A stretch of DNA of 54,320 bases from Tubiluchus corallicola (taxonomy: Eukaryota > Priapulida > Priapulimorpha > Priapulimorphida > Tubiluchidae): NCBI GenBank assembly GCA_030141605.1, contig JAQGDQ010000839.1, forward strand, positions 35,001 through 89,320, in the 5' to 3' direction. Below the pieces are notes generated by a model that saw nothing but the letters and a program-made list of their open reading frames with translations, did not search any database and was not told the DNA's origin. Position 1 is the first letter of the stretch. Each line of letters starts with the position of its first letter. The translations under genes and the position numbers were made by a program. Shown here in pieces: positions 35,946 to 48,657 of this stretch.

Positions 35946-38121
35946 AATAAACAAAATTTGTCATTAAAACGTCAGTAATGTTTGCTTTAACTTAGCTTAT
36001 AATTGCGCAAGTTGGTGTCGTTACATCATTGGTACATTGTATGGAAATTTAATGTTTGACCCTCAGACGGGCTGAAGCGCCGGTCAAATTTGCGCAGAGG
36101 CGTCCAGCCGAGCCAAAACTTTCATTTGTTTTACCACGTTTTTTCCCTTGCTGCACAGTTGGCTGGTTTTGGTATTGACACTACCATAATCGGGCGCATT
36201 TCATTCGGTGTAAGGTCTAGTATTTGTGTACTCACTCCTCGAAGGAGTCGCAGCCTCCAATGTTACGATTTATTCACGTGCAAAGGAAAAATTGCCAACC
36301 AATGAAGATCAGTTGATGCATGCAAGAAAAAGCACAAACCTAAGTGGGCGAAGAGCTTTGCAAATATGCTACCGCTCCGCGTACTTGTTTTCCGTTCAAA
36401 GCTGGCAGAGTCATACATGTCTTGTAGCTGTCTTTGTTTGGAAATTTAATATACCTGTGATGCACGAGCATTGATATTTTTTTTTAAAAAAACTTCTTTT
36501 GTGAAGCAAGTAAGGAGTTATCAAACTTGTCTCACCATTTTGCGAACTTTTCTAAATTTCAATTTTTTGCCGTGCTTTTGAAAATGATATTCTAATATTT
36601 ACATTTATGCTTGAATTTTTTATCTTGAAAATTGAATTTTTAATTTTTCGTACCTGCTTTTCTGTAAAATTTGGTACGGGGACTGAAATAGTATAGTGAA
36701 TGCTAAATGGGCTATGGACTTATTGCTAAAATCATTTATTGTGTTATATATGTATGTATGTAGTTTATTGGCTAAATCAAATTACATGATACACGAAGAA
36801 CGAGGTAAATGCCACAATCGATACATTGGTGATTTTAGTCCAAATGTCACTTTACGTACATTTCCTACTCGAAGTTACAGCATTAAAAACAGTGTTATGC
36901 ATACAAGGTAATACTTAAATTTTTTTAAAGAACACAACGGTCAATCTATAAGCAAAATGCCTATAAGCAGAACTGACGTCACACCATTTATACACTTTGC
37001 TACACGTCATTCACTTCATACTAATTAGTACGTCAGTATGAAAGTTGCAGAATTTCATAACATATTATATAACAATTAGGATGCTCAAAGAAGTGAGTTA
37101 AATCAGCAAAGTTTACATTGTCGTAGCGGTTTCTAATATTTGATGATAGGGGGCGTGTCTGTATAACGTGTTTCTCAGTTTGAATGTCCCCACAAGGACA
37201 TAACCTATTTTCCCTCGGCTACCTCGCCCATCTACCCGTTTCTATCCGCAAAGATGTTTGTATCCGTTACAAGAAGTTTAAAAAACAATGGCTTTATACA
37301 AGATGACGTTTAAAAAACAATGGCTTTAGACGGCTTTAGATTCTTTTGATTGTTAATTGCTTTGTGGTTTAAGTTGCAAAAATGTAAAAGAAAGACTAAT
37401 ATATTTGAATAAAATTTTCTACGTAGCCTTATTTGTATAGAACAACTTGACGAAATAAGAAAGAATAGAAATATTTATAGATTTCACTGTAATATTTTTA
37501 CTCTAGCTCTCGTTACAACCCTTACATACGTGCATTTTGCCTCGTTGCATTATCCGTCAGCTCTTTACTCTTTAGTCTGTTATAGTGTTAACTCTTTGTC
37601 AACTGTTTTTCGTAATTGTGTCGTAAAAATGATACGTTCGGACATGTTTTAGATAACTCTGTCCTTCCATTTTGTCTTGGTAAAAGCCGCGTTAGTCTTA
37701 AAAATAATTTACAGCCCGCAAACAAGCGAAGGTCTTTTTAATTTTTGCCGCGCGCCAGCGTTAAAAATATGAATAAGAACGCGGAGGAAAAACGCGCTGG
37801 GTTTTGCCTTTGTTTCACTGGCAAAACGTTCGAAATTTGGGGATCAGCAGAAAAGCAGGTGTTCGTTTATTTGCTGATTGGTATTTATACGCAGGTAATA
37901 GCGGTTCATGTCTGTCAGTGATAGGCTAAAAGCTAATCAGTCAAAATGAACAGGTGAGGAGGCTGTGACGGCTCTTTTACCGCAGCTTCTTAACTCATCT
38001 CGTCACATAACGCATGATTAGATATTTGACAGACTATATGATGATTACATTTTGGCTAATAGTGCTTTTATTCGCACTTTCTGCGCTGCAATGTATTTGT
38101 TAAAAAATTACAGTTGAAAAC
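35946..38121. other. Unassigned; candidate regulatory sequence at about 37690-37970
   Basis: No exon recognised. 37690-37970 has GC-rich patches (TTTTGCCGCGCGCCAGCG, AACGCGGAGGAAAAACGCG) and complexity above the surroundings. Two near-copies of GTTTAAAAAACAATGGCTTTA occur at 37270-37330. Confidence 0.35.
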
Positions 38122-38560
38122 CAAAGAATGGATACTTTACGTTTTGTTAAATGTTGAAAAACAGCCTAGGCTAGGTCATCTACAAAGAATGGATACCTTA
38201 CGTTGGTTTAAACGTTGAAAAACAGCCTAGGCTAGGTCATCTACAAAGAATGGATACCTTACGTTGTTTTAAACGTTGAAAAACAAAGTCTAGGCTAGGT
38301 CATCTACAAAGAATGGATACCTTACGTTGTTTTAAATGTTGAAAAACAAAGTCTAGGCTAGGTCATCTACAAAGAATGGATACCTTACGTTGGTTTAAAT
38401 GTTGAAAAACAAAGTCTAGGCTAGGTCATCTACAAAGAATGGATACCTTACGTTGGTTTAAACGTTGAAAAACAAAGTCTTGGCTAGGTCATCTACAAAG
38501 AATGGATACCTTACGTTGTTTTAAACGTTGAAAAACAAAGTCAAGGCTAGGTCATCTGCG
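38122..38560. repeat. 61-63-bp minisatellite, 7 units
   Basis: Units contain CAAAGAATGGATACCTTACG, TTGTTTTAAACGTTGAAAAA and CAAAGTCTAGGCTAGGTCAT. The first two units read AACAGCCTAGG instead of AACAAAGTCTAGG and are 2 bp shorter. Confidence 0.95.
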
Positions 38561-39964
38561 GATATTTTTACGCATGCGTATCACAGCTTTTTATGTTTTT
38601 GATATTTTCAACCATATACAGGTAGTAAATCTCGCTTAGAGTTATTTTAAATACTCATTAGTTTTGCGTATAATCGCGAGTCTTAGTTTTACAATGTAAT
38701 TTAACACGGACATACTAATAATTATTGCTCCTCAGTCATACGGACGTCAACACTTTTGCATCAAATAATTATTTATAGCTACATGGAGTCATTGTAATTC
38801 CGAAGGTTATGGCTCCTCTGTTAAGACGATATCTCTGCCTTAATCGCAGTGCATAGCCCCCAAAGATTGTTCCACCTGTACACCCATGTTAAAGCCGTGT
38901 TTTATAATTTAGAAATCCATCATCCCTTTGGCGGCATTTGAGCTATTGATTAATGTCAAAGGCGTTTTTGCTACGCCATGTCCACAACTTCGAGCCGCTT
39001 TAATCTAGACAGTGATTTACACCCCTTTCGCGCCGGTTGAACGTTTGTTAAACGTCACCAGTTTACAGCTACAAACCACTGTAAAATTTTCTCGTGTTCG
39101 CATGCTGTGCTTCTATTATCGGAACTCTCTCTTTTAGTGCATTATTTTGCACTTAGTTTTTTCCAGTGGCTGAATTCGCTACGGGGAATCCCTAAGCAAA
39201 GTGTAATCAGTGTAGCGCGTGGCTGTAAACGCGGTAGGGAGTTCGACAAGGAAGCATCGCAGCGCCGCTACTGTTGTGATAATATTTCAGAAATGCTTTC
39301 TAACCCAGTTAATCACTTTTCACTTCATAAACTTTGCTCCCCGAAGGCAAAGTGAATTAACCAGCAATCATTAGCCAACCTATCAAATTAATTATGCTTT
39401 AATTATTAAGCTTGCCAACGAAATTCTTCTTCCATTCAATTTATGCTATCATTGTTCCATTACTGAAAAAGTTTGAAGTATCTGTTTGATGTGATGACAA
39501 ATATAGGTGAATATTAGATTTCAAGAAAAGGATAGGAATGTTTAAAGTACAAGAAACACTCTTCGAGAAAAAAGCTTAAAAAATTCAAGTTGAAAGTTTA
39601 TATCACTTACTGATTTTTTGCATACGGAGTTTCTATAAGTAATAAACTCCCGCTATGACCGTTAGGTGCAGCCATTTATTGTAAGTCAGTTGAAATAAGT
39701 TTAGATAACATTGCTTGAAATTTGAAAAAATTATGAAAGCATAACTAAATTAAGTTCAAATTGCTTTATCTTGCCGCTAAGGTCAAGAATATGTTTTTTG
39801 ATGAGCCAGTGGTGCACATTGGGATATCAATGCAATGACGACGTTTTACCAGGTGGCACGAGTATTTTAAATTATTAACATATTTCTTTTCAAATTACAT
39901 AAGTCTTTGAAACAGGTAAGCGAAATGCTGAGAGAATGTAACTTTGTGTGGAACGTTATTTGGC
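38561..39964. other. Unassigned; candidate regulatory sequence at about 38770-39060
   Basis: No exon recognised. 38770-39060 is a balanced-composition block. An open frame at 39107-39355 has no recognised domain and is not called. Confidence 0.35.
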
Positions 39965-40085
39965 ATAATTACCAATTCTAATGTAAATTCACATAATCAT
40001 CATAAATAAAAACAAAACAGCTTATAGAAAACACGACGAGAGTTGTAAAATTTCATCACGGGCGAAAGAGGATAAGAATTCCCCC
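39965..40085 (-). mobile_element. LINE fragment related to the 20.5-kb element
   Basis: CAATTCTAATGTAAATTC, AAATAAAAACAAAACAGC and AAACACGACGAGAGTTGTAA occur in the same order and spacing as at 20808-20900. A gap of about 17 bp relative to that copy lies near CATCACGGGCGAAAG. Only this short internal piece is present. Confidence 0.75.
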
Positions 40086-40544
40086 TTAAAAATACCTAAT
40101 TAGGATTGTGCGCAGTTATCTTTTACAACCACAAGTGCGATCCACCATCACCTGCCTCCCGTTTTTTTCTCTACCTGGAGGCTAGATGTTGTTAATGAAA
40201 TACGTAACCGATTATTTTTTATTTGGCGAGGAACCAAAGTCCGAAGGCTAAAGGGCCGCCTTTATGACGCATGTCCCACCTGCTGCCTACCTTTGATCGT
40301 GGTAAAGAGTTAAACAGCTCAAATCGCCTGTTTACTTTTATGCATAAGTCCCAGTAGTATCCGAGAGCGGAAATCCTGTGAGGTTCTTCTCACAGTCTCA
40401 CGATTCCTAGAGAGTTTTTCCGCAGTCTAGTGTTCGTAGTCGTATGATACATTAACGTAAAATCAATCGCCATATATAGGAAAGTGATTAAATCTCTGTA
40501 AATTACATAATGAAATACAAGTGAAAATGGTTATGTATATATAT
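40086..40544. other. Unassigned sequence
   Basis: No exon recognised; it ends in a short (AT)n run at 40534-40549, next to a LINE 3' end. Confidence 0.4.
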
Positions 40545-40895
40545 ATATATTAATTCTTTATTTGTCATTAAAATGGTTCACTCATTATAATAAAATTGAG
40601 TAAGCCTCAGCGTAATGTTAAAATAACAACACTGTTCAAGACAAATGCGTCCAGTGCAGACTAAAAAAACTAAAGTGCAAAACTAAGGCCTAATTATGTA
40701 CAATAAATGAACATATTTACAAACACCATATTAAAATATTTTTACAAAACAATATTACAAAAGTACATTAAATTTTACACGACATATTTTACACTATATA
40801 TACATTTGACATGACACAATTAACAGAAACATGCTTTACATTATATAAATTTCACTCATTACATTTGCACTATTTATACATTTAATGTATAAAGG
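40545..40895 (-). mobile_element. LINE 3' UTR, uninterrupted relative of the element at 2276-2870
   Basis: Begins ATTAATTCTTTATTTGTCAT and shares AAAATGGTTCACTCATTATA, AACTAAGGCCTAATTAT and ACATGCTTTACATTATATAA with the 2.3-kb element. It lacks the internal insertion found there, so it records the empty-site arrangement. No coding part is recognised. Confidence 0.7.
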
Positions 40896-41264
40896 CAATT
40901 TTGCATCAAAAATTAAGAAATGGAATCCTGTCTACTTCTCTGCCTTCTCATATGCAGTCATCAAATATTTGTCTAATGGCACAGACAGGCTGTTCCCTGC
41001 CTGATGGTCGTCTTTCTGCCTGACAGGTTAATCTCTTTGAATTCGTGGTAGTTTGGCTGCTTCGCTAACCGCTTCTGCTCGGGGATTTGGAACATTTCTT
41101 TTTATATTGTTGACGTTCGTCATGACTTCATCGATGGCCTGCTTCTTTTCGCGTGGTTTGTTTTTTGTTTCTTACGCGACAGGCTGACAACCTGCCTACT
41201 ATCAGGCTGCATGGCTGCCGTTCATTTAATTCCTGCTTCAAATAGCATTGCTTCGGATACATAG
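40896..41264. other. Unassigned sequence
   Basis: No exon recognised. Three imperfect CTGCCTGA/TGACAGG motifs cluster at 40990-41030. Confidence 0.35.
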
Positions 41265-41519
41265 ATGAAATTGTACATTATTACAATTCTGCTAAAGGAT
41301 GTTAAACTTACTGTAGAAACTGGGAACACGTTAGGAAGAAATTTTAGCACAAATATTGGGGTCCCCCAGGGGGACTGTCTTAGTCCAATACTTTTCACGT
41401 TCTACCTTGTAAATACACTTAAGATCAAAACTCCTCCAAATGATGATTATGATTACGATACCACTGTCTGTGGTAACCTTCCTCACCATATTCTGGATCA
41501 CCCCTATCTCCATGTTTAA
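41265..41519 (+). mobile_element. Non-LTR reverse transcriptase fragment
   Basis: Translation from 41265 has a region of the form DVKLTVETGN...FSTNIGVPQGDCLSPILF, then TFYLVNTL. The GVPQGDxLSPxLF block is the conserved reverse transcriptase segment just ahead of the catalytic YxDD motif. The YADD motif itself is missing; the frame diverges after about residue 55 into an Asp/Tyr-rich stretch. The fragment lacks both ends and is on the + strand, unlike most LINE pieces here. Confidence 0.8.
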
Positions 41520-41850
41520 CTGGATGATTTTTTGGCGGTCTGTGTCGCGGCATAGCTGACTTTCTTCTCCTTTTCTATCCTTCGTTTTTTCATCGTGGTA
41601 AAAGAGTTAAGCAACTGAAGCCTTCCTGCATGGGCAGCCGGTCTATGCTAGATGTCGTGCTAACCTACTCTGCCTCCCTAAGGCAATGCATGTATACATT
41701 CAATTAATTATTCATCTTCCGATTAGTAGAGTCACTTGTGCTTACAACAACGTTTACAACAAGCCATTGTAAAAATTCGGCTCAGTTTTGCTAAGTGAAA
41801 AGCACCGTATAACCGTATATTAATAAAAGGTTCCAATTTCTTTTGATTAA

Positions 41851-42309
41851 CCCTTTCAGTCCCAAATTATTTTTTAATAAGAAAGAAAATTTTTGATTTG
41901 GCGCTTTTGTTCAGTATGTCCATCTTGTTTACACATAATCATAATTTTTTTCTACCTGTGTCCGCGTGCTAAATATAGGCTGTATCCCACGGGATACATT
42001 GGGATTCAATGGAAGCATAAAATGTGCTTCATTTTGCAACTGCTGATAATTTTTAAAGTATTTAAGACATTTAGTATGCATGCTATGCTGATCTGTACAA
42101 AGTCGTCTCTAGAGTACTGTACCTTGCGCAGTTTTTTATGCTATGGAGATTTTCTAGTTTGCCATTTTATCACCATTTTTAGTCTATTGTTATTGGTTTA
42201 AATCAAAATAATTATTAACAGATCAAATAACTGTCAGTTTTGAAATTTTATTAATTTTAAAGACAGAAAATATTCTCGTATCTCATGGGATACAACGGGT
42301 ATGAAAGGG
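41851..42309. mobile_element. piggyBac-like MITE, copy 2
   Basis: A 459-bp copy with TTAA on both sides (41847-41850 and 42310-42313). Terminal inverted repeats are CCCTTTCAGTCCC and GGGTATGAAAGGG. TTAA duplication plus CCCTTT ends is the piggyBac pattern. The left internal GTATCCC-AC-GGGATAC is intact (41982-41997); the right one has decayed to GTATCTCATGGGATAC. No protein is encoded. Confidence 0.85.
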
Positions 42310-43529
42310 TTAAATTTTAGCTAGGAGCTTTGTCGATATTTCTGGCCCACTATAAAGGTAATTGTAGTGGCTTCAGGTAAATGATTAATAGATCATTTAC
42401 CTGTGTAAAGCATGGCGCTTATATGTATACAGGTGTCACCGTCGTTCGTCTTTCTCATGCGTTTCGTTGCACTTTTCAAAGCTAACGATTTGTTATTAGT
42501 GTTAAGAACAGGATTTTAATGAACGAAAACGGGCAATGGTTTAAGAATTCGAAGAGGTGTGTGGTTTTAAATAACTATAATGCTGTGCAGTTAGAGCATT
42601 ATTTATGACAACTATTATAAATGCCTTTTATCTCTGAATTAAAAGAACCCTTGATTAAAATTATTTGTAAGTTTAGTCTACCATTACATGTGCAAGTTCA
42701 TGGGGAGCACCTTATAATGCTTCTTCGTATAATTGAAATAAGGTTTACTACATTTAAGTGTTTACAGAACCTGTGCTGCCACCTACGAAACCTATTATTG
42801 AACTAAGTGAATTTACAACATGTCTGTACAGTAAGAAGTGCTGCACTAATTTAAAATGCGGTGATATTAGCACTGCTGTAAGTTTCGTTATGTCATCTTA
42901 CGTATTAAACTTTAATCAAATTTCCTTCCCACGCCATCCTCAACTGTGAAACCTCTCAAATAGACATTTGCGACAGGAAAGTATTGCAATGTCAAGAAGA
43001 ACGCGTTCCTCAACTAAAGGGATCATTTTAATCCATTATCCACTTAATCTGCCCGCAAGCACGGAAGTGCAATGTAAATGTCTTTAGAGAAAAACTTTTG
43101 ACTTGCTGCTAATCTGGCTGCTAAAGACCTCCTTCGCGTCATTGTCGACACAGTCATCTCTTTTCAAAGCTTTGGCTGATGATAGAAATCTTAATCTCTT
43201 CACGTTGTCACTATTCGACTGTTGCCAGAATGCGGGCGCGGGATGCTTATGTATGGCAGTGAATGGATAGTGTCGGTTTCGATTTTTTAATACCATTAGT
43301 TTATCGGCAAGCAAGGGATCTACTGTCAACTTTAGCGGTCTGTCTTAATGCGGTTTAGTGATTTATACGTTCAGTGAATGAGGTAAAGCCGTAGAGAAGG
43401 CAGTTAGCCACTAGCCAGCGGCTAAGAAAACTGCAAATATCATTCTTTAAGGAGTGAATAGGAGGAGCCTTAATAAAGAGCACGGTTTTTTTTTATCTTA
43501 ACAAAGTCGGTTGGCAGACTGTTATGATG
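42310..43529. other. Unassigned, includes one exon-like segment
   Basis: The segment 42621-42881 holds protein-like frames, described at 42768-42877. The remainder shows no recognised exon or repeat. A minus-strand open frame at 43084-43329 has no known domain. Confidence 0.35.
42768..42877 (+). other. Candidate internal exon, unidentified
   Basis: A 110-nt segment is bounded by TTTAAGTGTTTACAG| and |GTAAGT. It is open in the frame reading EPVLPPTKPIIELSEF, TTCLYSKKCCTNLKCG and DISTA. The donor is strong; the acceptor has a weak pyrimidine tract. The Cys-rich content (C-x5-CC-x4-C) would suit an extracellular protein, but the spacing is not that of a DSL or EGF domain and I cannot assign it. 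A chance open frame is the main alternative. Confidence 0.2.
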
Positions 43530-43800
43530 ATAATGATAAGTCTTTATTAGCCTCTTTTTGCAGACAAAAATATCTGTACTAACGTTATACAATTTTACAT
43601 AGACACTATACAGAGTGAATTCTACAATATTACATTTACAGATTCTGTAATTTTACATAGATACTATACAGAGTGAATTCTACAATATTACATTTACGGA
43701 TTCTGTAATTAGCTTTTCTAATTTGTACGTATAACATTTCTTACAGTGATATTAAACAAGAAATGTTGAAGTGAGTGCTAAAATCAAGGTTATTAATGCA
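43530..43800 (-). mobile_element. Probable LINE 3' UTR with internal duplication
   Basis: ATGATGATAATGATAAGTCT then TTATT fits the LINE 3'-end-plus-tail pattern seen elsewhere, on the minus strand. Two copies of a roughly 60-bp unit (AATTTTACATAGACACTATA, CAGAGTGAATTCTACAATAT, TACATTTACAGATTCTGT) follow at 43590-43712. Confidence 0.45.
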
Positions 43801-44506
43801 GCAAGTTTCCTGTGAAGTAACATAAAAATGCAGATAAATTGATATACCAAATTAATTTGATTCCAATTCAATGTTTAAATCCACAAGAGTTACAATCAGT
43901 AATCTCAAGAACTACACAAATTTAATACCTATTTTACTAAAAATTAACAGCAGGATCTTAAAATAAAAGGGTCCTTTACAAAGCAGACTGTTAGCAAATG
44001 GTTGTCGAACTTTGCGCCGGGACCTCAACTCGTTCTTGTGGGGTTTTGGGTGTTAAAGCTAAAGCTATTACCCCAAGGTTGGGCAGGTGCATTACGGCGC
44101 TACCAACTGTCAAAAAGATCGAATTCTACTCGACTGTTTTAGTAGTTTTATAGAACTGCACATCTGTCATGCTTTAAACGATGCCCCCATTTTATTCCAG
44201 TGCACGTCTCACTCTTTCTATGCTGGCTTTTCATCCGGGTTTCATTATCCTTTGTTAGTTAAAACTGCATTTTGAATTTGGCGTTGACAGATACGGATCT
44301 TTGTATTTTAATCCGGCCCGGCACAAATCGCTGCCGAAACGAAGTGTTATTTGATTCGTTGCGTCCACATTCTCCAGGAGAGTGAAACGTTCTCTCTGGA
44401 CACCATCTTATTATCAATCTGTTTTGGATAAAATCACGTAGGGAAGTCTTTAGATGATTGTCAAAGCAAAATCATATACTGTAATTCATCAGAATTAATT
44501 ACAGGT
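43801..44506. other. Unassigned sequence
   Basis: No exon recognised. A 62-codon open frame at 44087-44275 has no known domain. Confidence 0.4.
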
Positions 44507-44625
44507 ATATTACATTACATTACATTATATTACATTACATCACATTATATTAGATTACATTACATTACATGACATTACATGACATTACATTGTACTGCAT
44601 TACATTACATTACATTGCATATATT
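44507..44625. repeat. (TTACA)n degenerate pentanucleotide repeat
   Basis: Runs of ATTACATTACATTA with TATATT, CATGAC and CACAT interruptions, over about 110 bp. Confidence 0.9.
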
Positions 44626-44639
44626 ATTATTAGTATTTA

Positions 44640-45250
44640 TTTTATTTCAGACATTTACAGTCATAGAACAATAAAAATAAGGCACAAGTAAAAACACACA
44701 ATGAAAGGGTTAGTTAGAATGGGTAAATTAAATTCTTTGCAACGACTTAAAAATGTTCGATCGAAAAATCGTCTCACTATTGTACAGCAAGTTATTAATA
44801 ACAGTATTCTGACTGAAGAACAGCCTAGTTCTGAGACTAAACACAGCTTTCCTACATCTGCATGAAAAACTTGGTACATTGTAGCTAACATACAATTGCC
44901 TTGCACTACAGTGACTAGGAAGATTAAAGAGTCCTCTAATGGCATTATTGTAAAAAATTCGCATTCTTCAATGTTTCCTTTATCGTGTTTAAACCAGAGA
45001 CTATTGTTGCAATAAAACAGTGTACAAAGTGCTACAATAAGTCTTCTCTTAAAATCAGCAGAACAGTTTTTGTACCTCCTAATACTACAATTGGCTCTCG
45101 TATATAATAAACCACGTTGATGTTTAATCTCAAGATCATCTTATATGTGCTGGTCAAGATGTGACTCAAATACCCCTGGTCATTAACAATCTTCACATCA
45201 GTACCATTTAGAATCACGGTAGAGCACAAGAGATCAGCAAGCAGCATATC
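44640..45250 (-). mobile_element. LINE remnant: reverse transcriptase C-terminal region
   Basis: On the minus strand 45247-45032 gives LLADLLCSTVILNGTDVKIV then NDQGYLSHILTS, matching the LNG-x-V-x(4)-YLGHI segment after the reverse transcriptase palm. 44964-44728, in another frame, gives RIFYNNAIRGLFNLPSHCSA and later NVPSF, the YNN-R-L-LP-SA region of the same proteins. A frameshift or deletion lies between the two parts. The 3' end at 44640 abuts ATTATTATTAG and the pentanucleotide repeat. Confidence 0.8.
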
Positions 45251-45281
45251 TTTTGGGCATGCATGTATATACCACTATGTC

Positions 45282-45449
<168 letters not shown>

Positions 45450-45542
45450 GAGCTTCATTAAACATCTTTGGAGTCTGGTAAGTTGCAATACATCCAGAAT
45501 TGCTTTTTATATTGTCGATATATAGGGTTTCCTCTTGTCTGC

Positions 45543-46755
45543 AAAAGCAAAAGGCACAACAAACAAAAACAAGTACAAACATAAACACGTATTTCAGTTT
45601 GCAAGGGCAAAAGGCACAACAAACAAAAACAAGGTACAAACATAAACACGTATTCCAGTTTGCAAGGGCAAAAGGCACAACAAACAAAAACAAGGTACAA
45701 ACATAAACACGTATTCCAGTTTGCAAGGGCAAAAGGCACAACAAACAAAAACAAGGTACAAACATAAACACGTATTCCAGTTTGCAATAGCAAAAGGCAC
45801 AACAAACAAAAACAAGGTTCAAACATAAACACGTATTTCAGTTTGCAAGGGCAAAAGGCACAACAAACAAAAACAAGGTACAAACATAAACACGTATTCC
45901 AGTTTGCAAGGGCAAAAGGCACAACAAACAAAAACAAGGTACAAACATAAACACGTATTCCAGTTTGCAAGGGCAAAAGGCACAACAAACAAAAACAAGG
46001 TACAAACATAAACACGTATTCCAGTTTGCAAGGGCAAAAGGCACAACAAACAAAAACAGGGTACAAACATAAACACGTATTTCAGTTTGCAAGGGCAAAA
46101 GGCACAACAAACAAAAACAAGGTTCAAACATAAACACGTATTCCAGTTTGCAATAGCAAAAGGCACAACAAACAAAAACAAGGTACAAACATAAACACGT
46201 ATTTCAGTTTGCAAGGGCAAAAGGCACAACAAACAAAAACAAGGTACAAACATAAACACGTATTCCAGTTTGCAAGGGCAAAAGGCACAACAAACAAAAA
46301 CAAGGTACAAACATAAACACGTATTCCAGTTTGCAAGGGCAAAAGGCACAACAAACAAAAACAAGGTACAAACATAAACACGTATTTCAGTTTGCAAGGG
46401 CAAAAGGCACAACAAACAAAAACAAGGTACAAACATAAACACGTATTCCAGTTTGCAAGGGCAAAAGGCACAACAAACAAAAACAAGGTACAAACATAAA
46501 CACGTATTTCAGTTTGCAATAGCAAAAGGCACAACAAACAAAAACAAGGTTCAAACATAAACACGTATTTCAGTTTGCAAGGGCAAAAGGCACAACAAAC
46601 AAAAACAAGGTACAAACATAAACACGTATTCCAGTTTGCAAGGGCAAAAGGCACAACAAACAAAAACAAGGTACAAACATAAACACGTATTCCAGTTTGC
46701 AAGGGCAAAAGGCACAACAAACAAAAACAAGGTACAAACATAAACACGTATTCCA
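45543..46755. repeat. 61-bp minisatellite, 20 units, with minus strand nearly stop-free in all frames
   Basis: GGCACAACAAACAAAAACAA, GGTACAAACATAAACACGTA and TTCCAGTTTGCAAGGGC repeat in a 61-bp register. The first spacing is 60 bp, then 18 exact 61-bp steps run from 45614 to 46712. Variants (TTCAG versus CCAG, CAATAGC versus CAAGGGC, GGTTCAAAC versus GGTACAAAC) recur in several units. Consensus units lack TTA, CTA and TCA on the + strand, so minus-strand frames of over 200 codons arise in every phase. Confidence 0.97.
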
Positions 46756-47324
46756 AAAACGTAATGTAAGCATAAACAGGTAATAACATTGCAAAGACAC
46801 AAACAAAACCAACATGTGTGCTCCATTATACAATTTGCAAATATTTTCGTACATCTGAAGCCCAGATTCGAGGTTCGTCCGTGTCGCATTGCTCATATCA
46901 GTTAAAAACTGCCCAATATCGTACTTGAGTCATATAGAACCAATCATAATATGCTGCCCTGTGTTGAAAACCATGTTCATTTTTGCATGATCAAAGTACC
47001 AAAATTATTATTTTTTTTGATGCCATATTTCCTCCTCCCATCAAACACCCGTTATAAAAATATCATTAATATGTGTGGTTTCAGTCAGCTGCTCGTAGTA
47101 CACGCATAATTTTATGCAATGCACATACAGCTGGTCGACTTTTTACGATTATTGCTAAACCAGTTGGGCTTCGTATTTCAATGTAGCATCAATTGAAAGG
47201 TAAACAAGAAGGGGGCCAATTCAGTATGAAAACAATGATTAACACTTTTCCGTATAATATGCACAGCAACAGTTTGGCGATTTCGCATCACCACAAAACA
47301 CTTTGCTTACTGTCCAACCATAAT
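46756..47324. other. Unassigned sequence
   Basis: No exon or repeat recognised between the minisatellite and the next LINE end. Confidence 0.4.
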
Positions 47325-47840
47325 ATTGAACATTGTATCTGTGGATTTCGATTTGAGTCTGTTGAACACTTTTGTTGCACTGGGCATTGTATCAACAAAC
47401 TAGGGTTGTTATGTTTGATAAATTAAATGCAATACTTCTGCCCGAAAACCTTAATATAGCTGCCTTAGGAAATAATGAACTGTTGAAGTTGTTATTATTC
47501 GGTAAAGATGAATTTAACTATGTTGCTAACTGTAAAATATTCCAATGTATAGATGACTTTATATTACCTACTAAACGCTTCCAGTAGTTTCTATCTGGTA
47601 TAAAATGCATCATTCTTAAATATTCGTACATTAATATTTACTAACCGTCATTTTCTACTAATGTCTAATGTATCACTGTAGTAAAACTTTAGTATACTAA
47701 GGTATACTGAAAACTAAGTATAGTCTATTCTTACTGTAAATGTTCTTGTAAATAGTGCGTAAAGTCTGTTGTGGTGAGGATCTTAAATCATGTTGTGCAA
47801 ACTGTCTGATCCAATCCTAAATAAATTATGTTTAAACTAT
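47325..47840 (+). mobile_element. LINE 3' end, copy B, frameshifted
   Basis: Homologous to 33028-33599 in the opposite orientation. HCICGFRFESVEHF is followed by a one-base loss in a T run (four T against five in copy A), which throws the frame. The conserved Cys of LLHCP reads Trp here (LLHWA). The protein similarity resumes as LYQQTRVVMFDKLN, LLPENLNIAALGN, LLKLLLFGKDEFNY and IDDFILPTKRFQ, then stops. The 3' UTR ends ATAAATTATGTTTAAACTA. Confidence 0.85.
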
Positions 47841-48618
47841 TAATGAACATTCATTGGAATTTACCGATTTCAACATTAAATAAGACTGGAGCCAAAGTTG
47901 CCCCCTGGGGAAGCCGTGACTGCTCACTGCTGTACGTATATCACGATGAACTCTCACTGCCTCAGTAAATGGGTGTTAAACGGCGCCTCGGATCTGTTCT
48001 AGATTTAAAACGTTCCCGAATTTAAAAACGTTTATTTTGCTGGTATTAAATCCGGCGTGCAGCGCTTTGATGTAGCGTAGAATGACTTTGATTAAATCCG
48101 GCATCTGTTAGATCAACACCCACAAATTTTTTCCTGGTTAGCATTAAATTAGCATTTGAATGAAATGTTTATGTTTGCGCGTCTATCGTTGAGATAAACA
48201 GTTTAGGGTTAGTGCAACGATCCTTCCCACAATGCTGCATTAGAACATGCATAAACCAGCATAACTGGATGTTATAGTACTAAAATATCTATTAAATATA
48301 CAAAGATTGTCCTAAATTTTTCCGCATAAATACGCCTACTACACCCACCTCTGAACGGGCTATCTATCCATAGCCAGCACCACCCATGGCCTGTTCCCGT
48401 TCTCTACATCTCAGCCGTATAACTTTTGCAAAAACGGCCAAAAAATGGCCATTTTTGGAGGTTTTTCGCCCCCCTGTTCGTCTCGGTGGGCCCGATTGGA
48501 AAAATAAACCCCCAATGGCACGACACTAGATCGAGACCTTTCGTTTGATGTATAGATCGCCGCTAATGGTGCCGTCGTCGAAGCTATAGCCTCGAATCTT
48601 ATATATATATATAAATAA

Positions 48619-48657
<39 letters not shown>

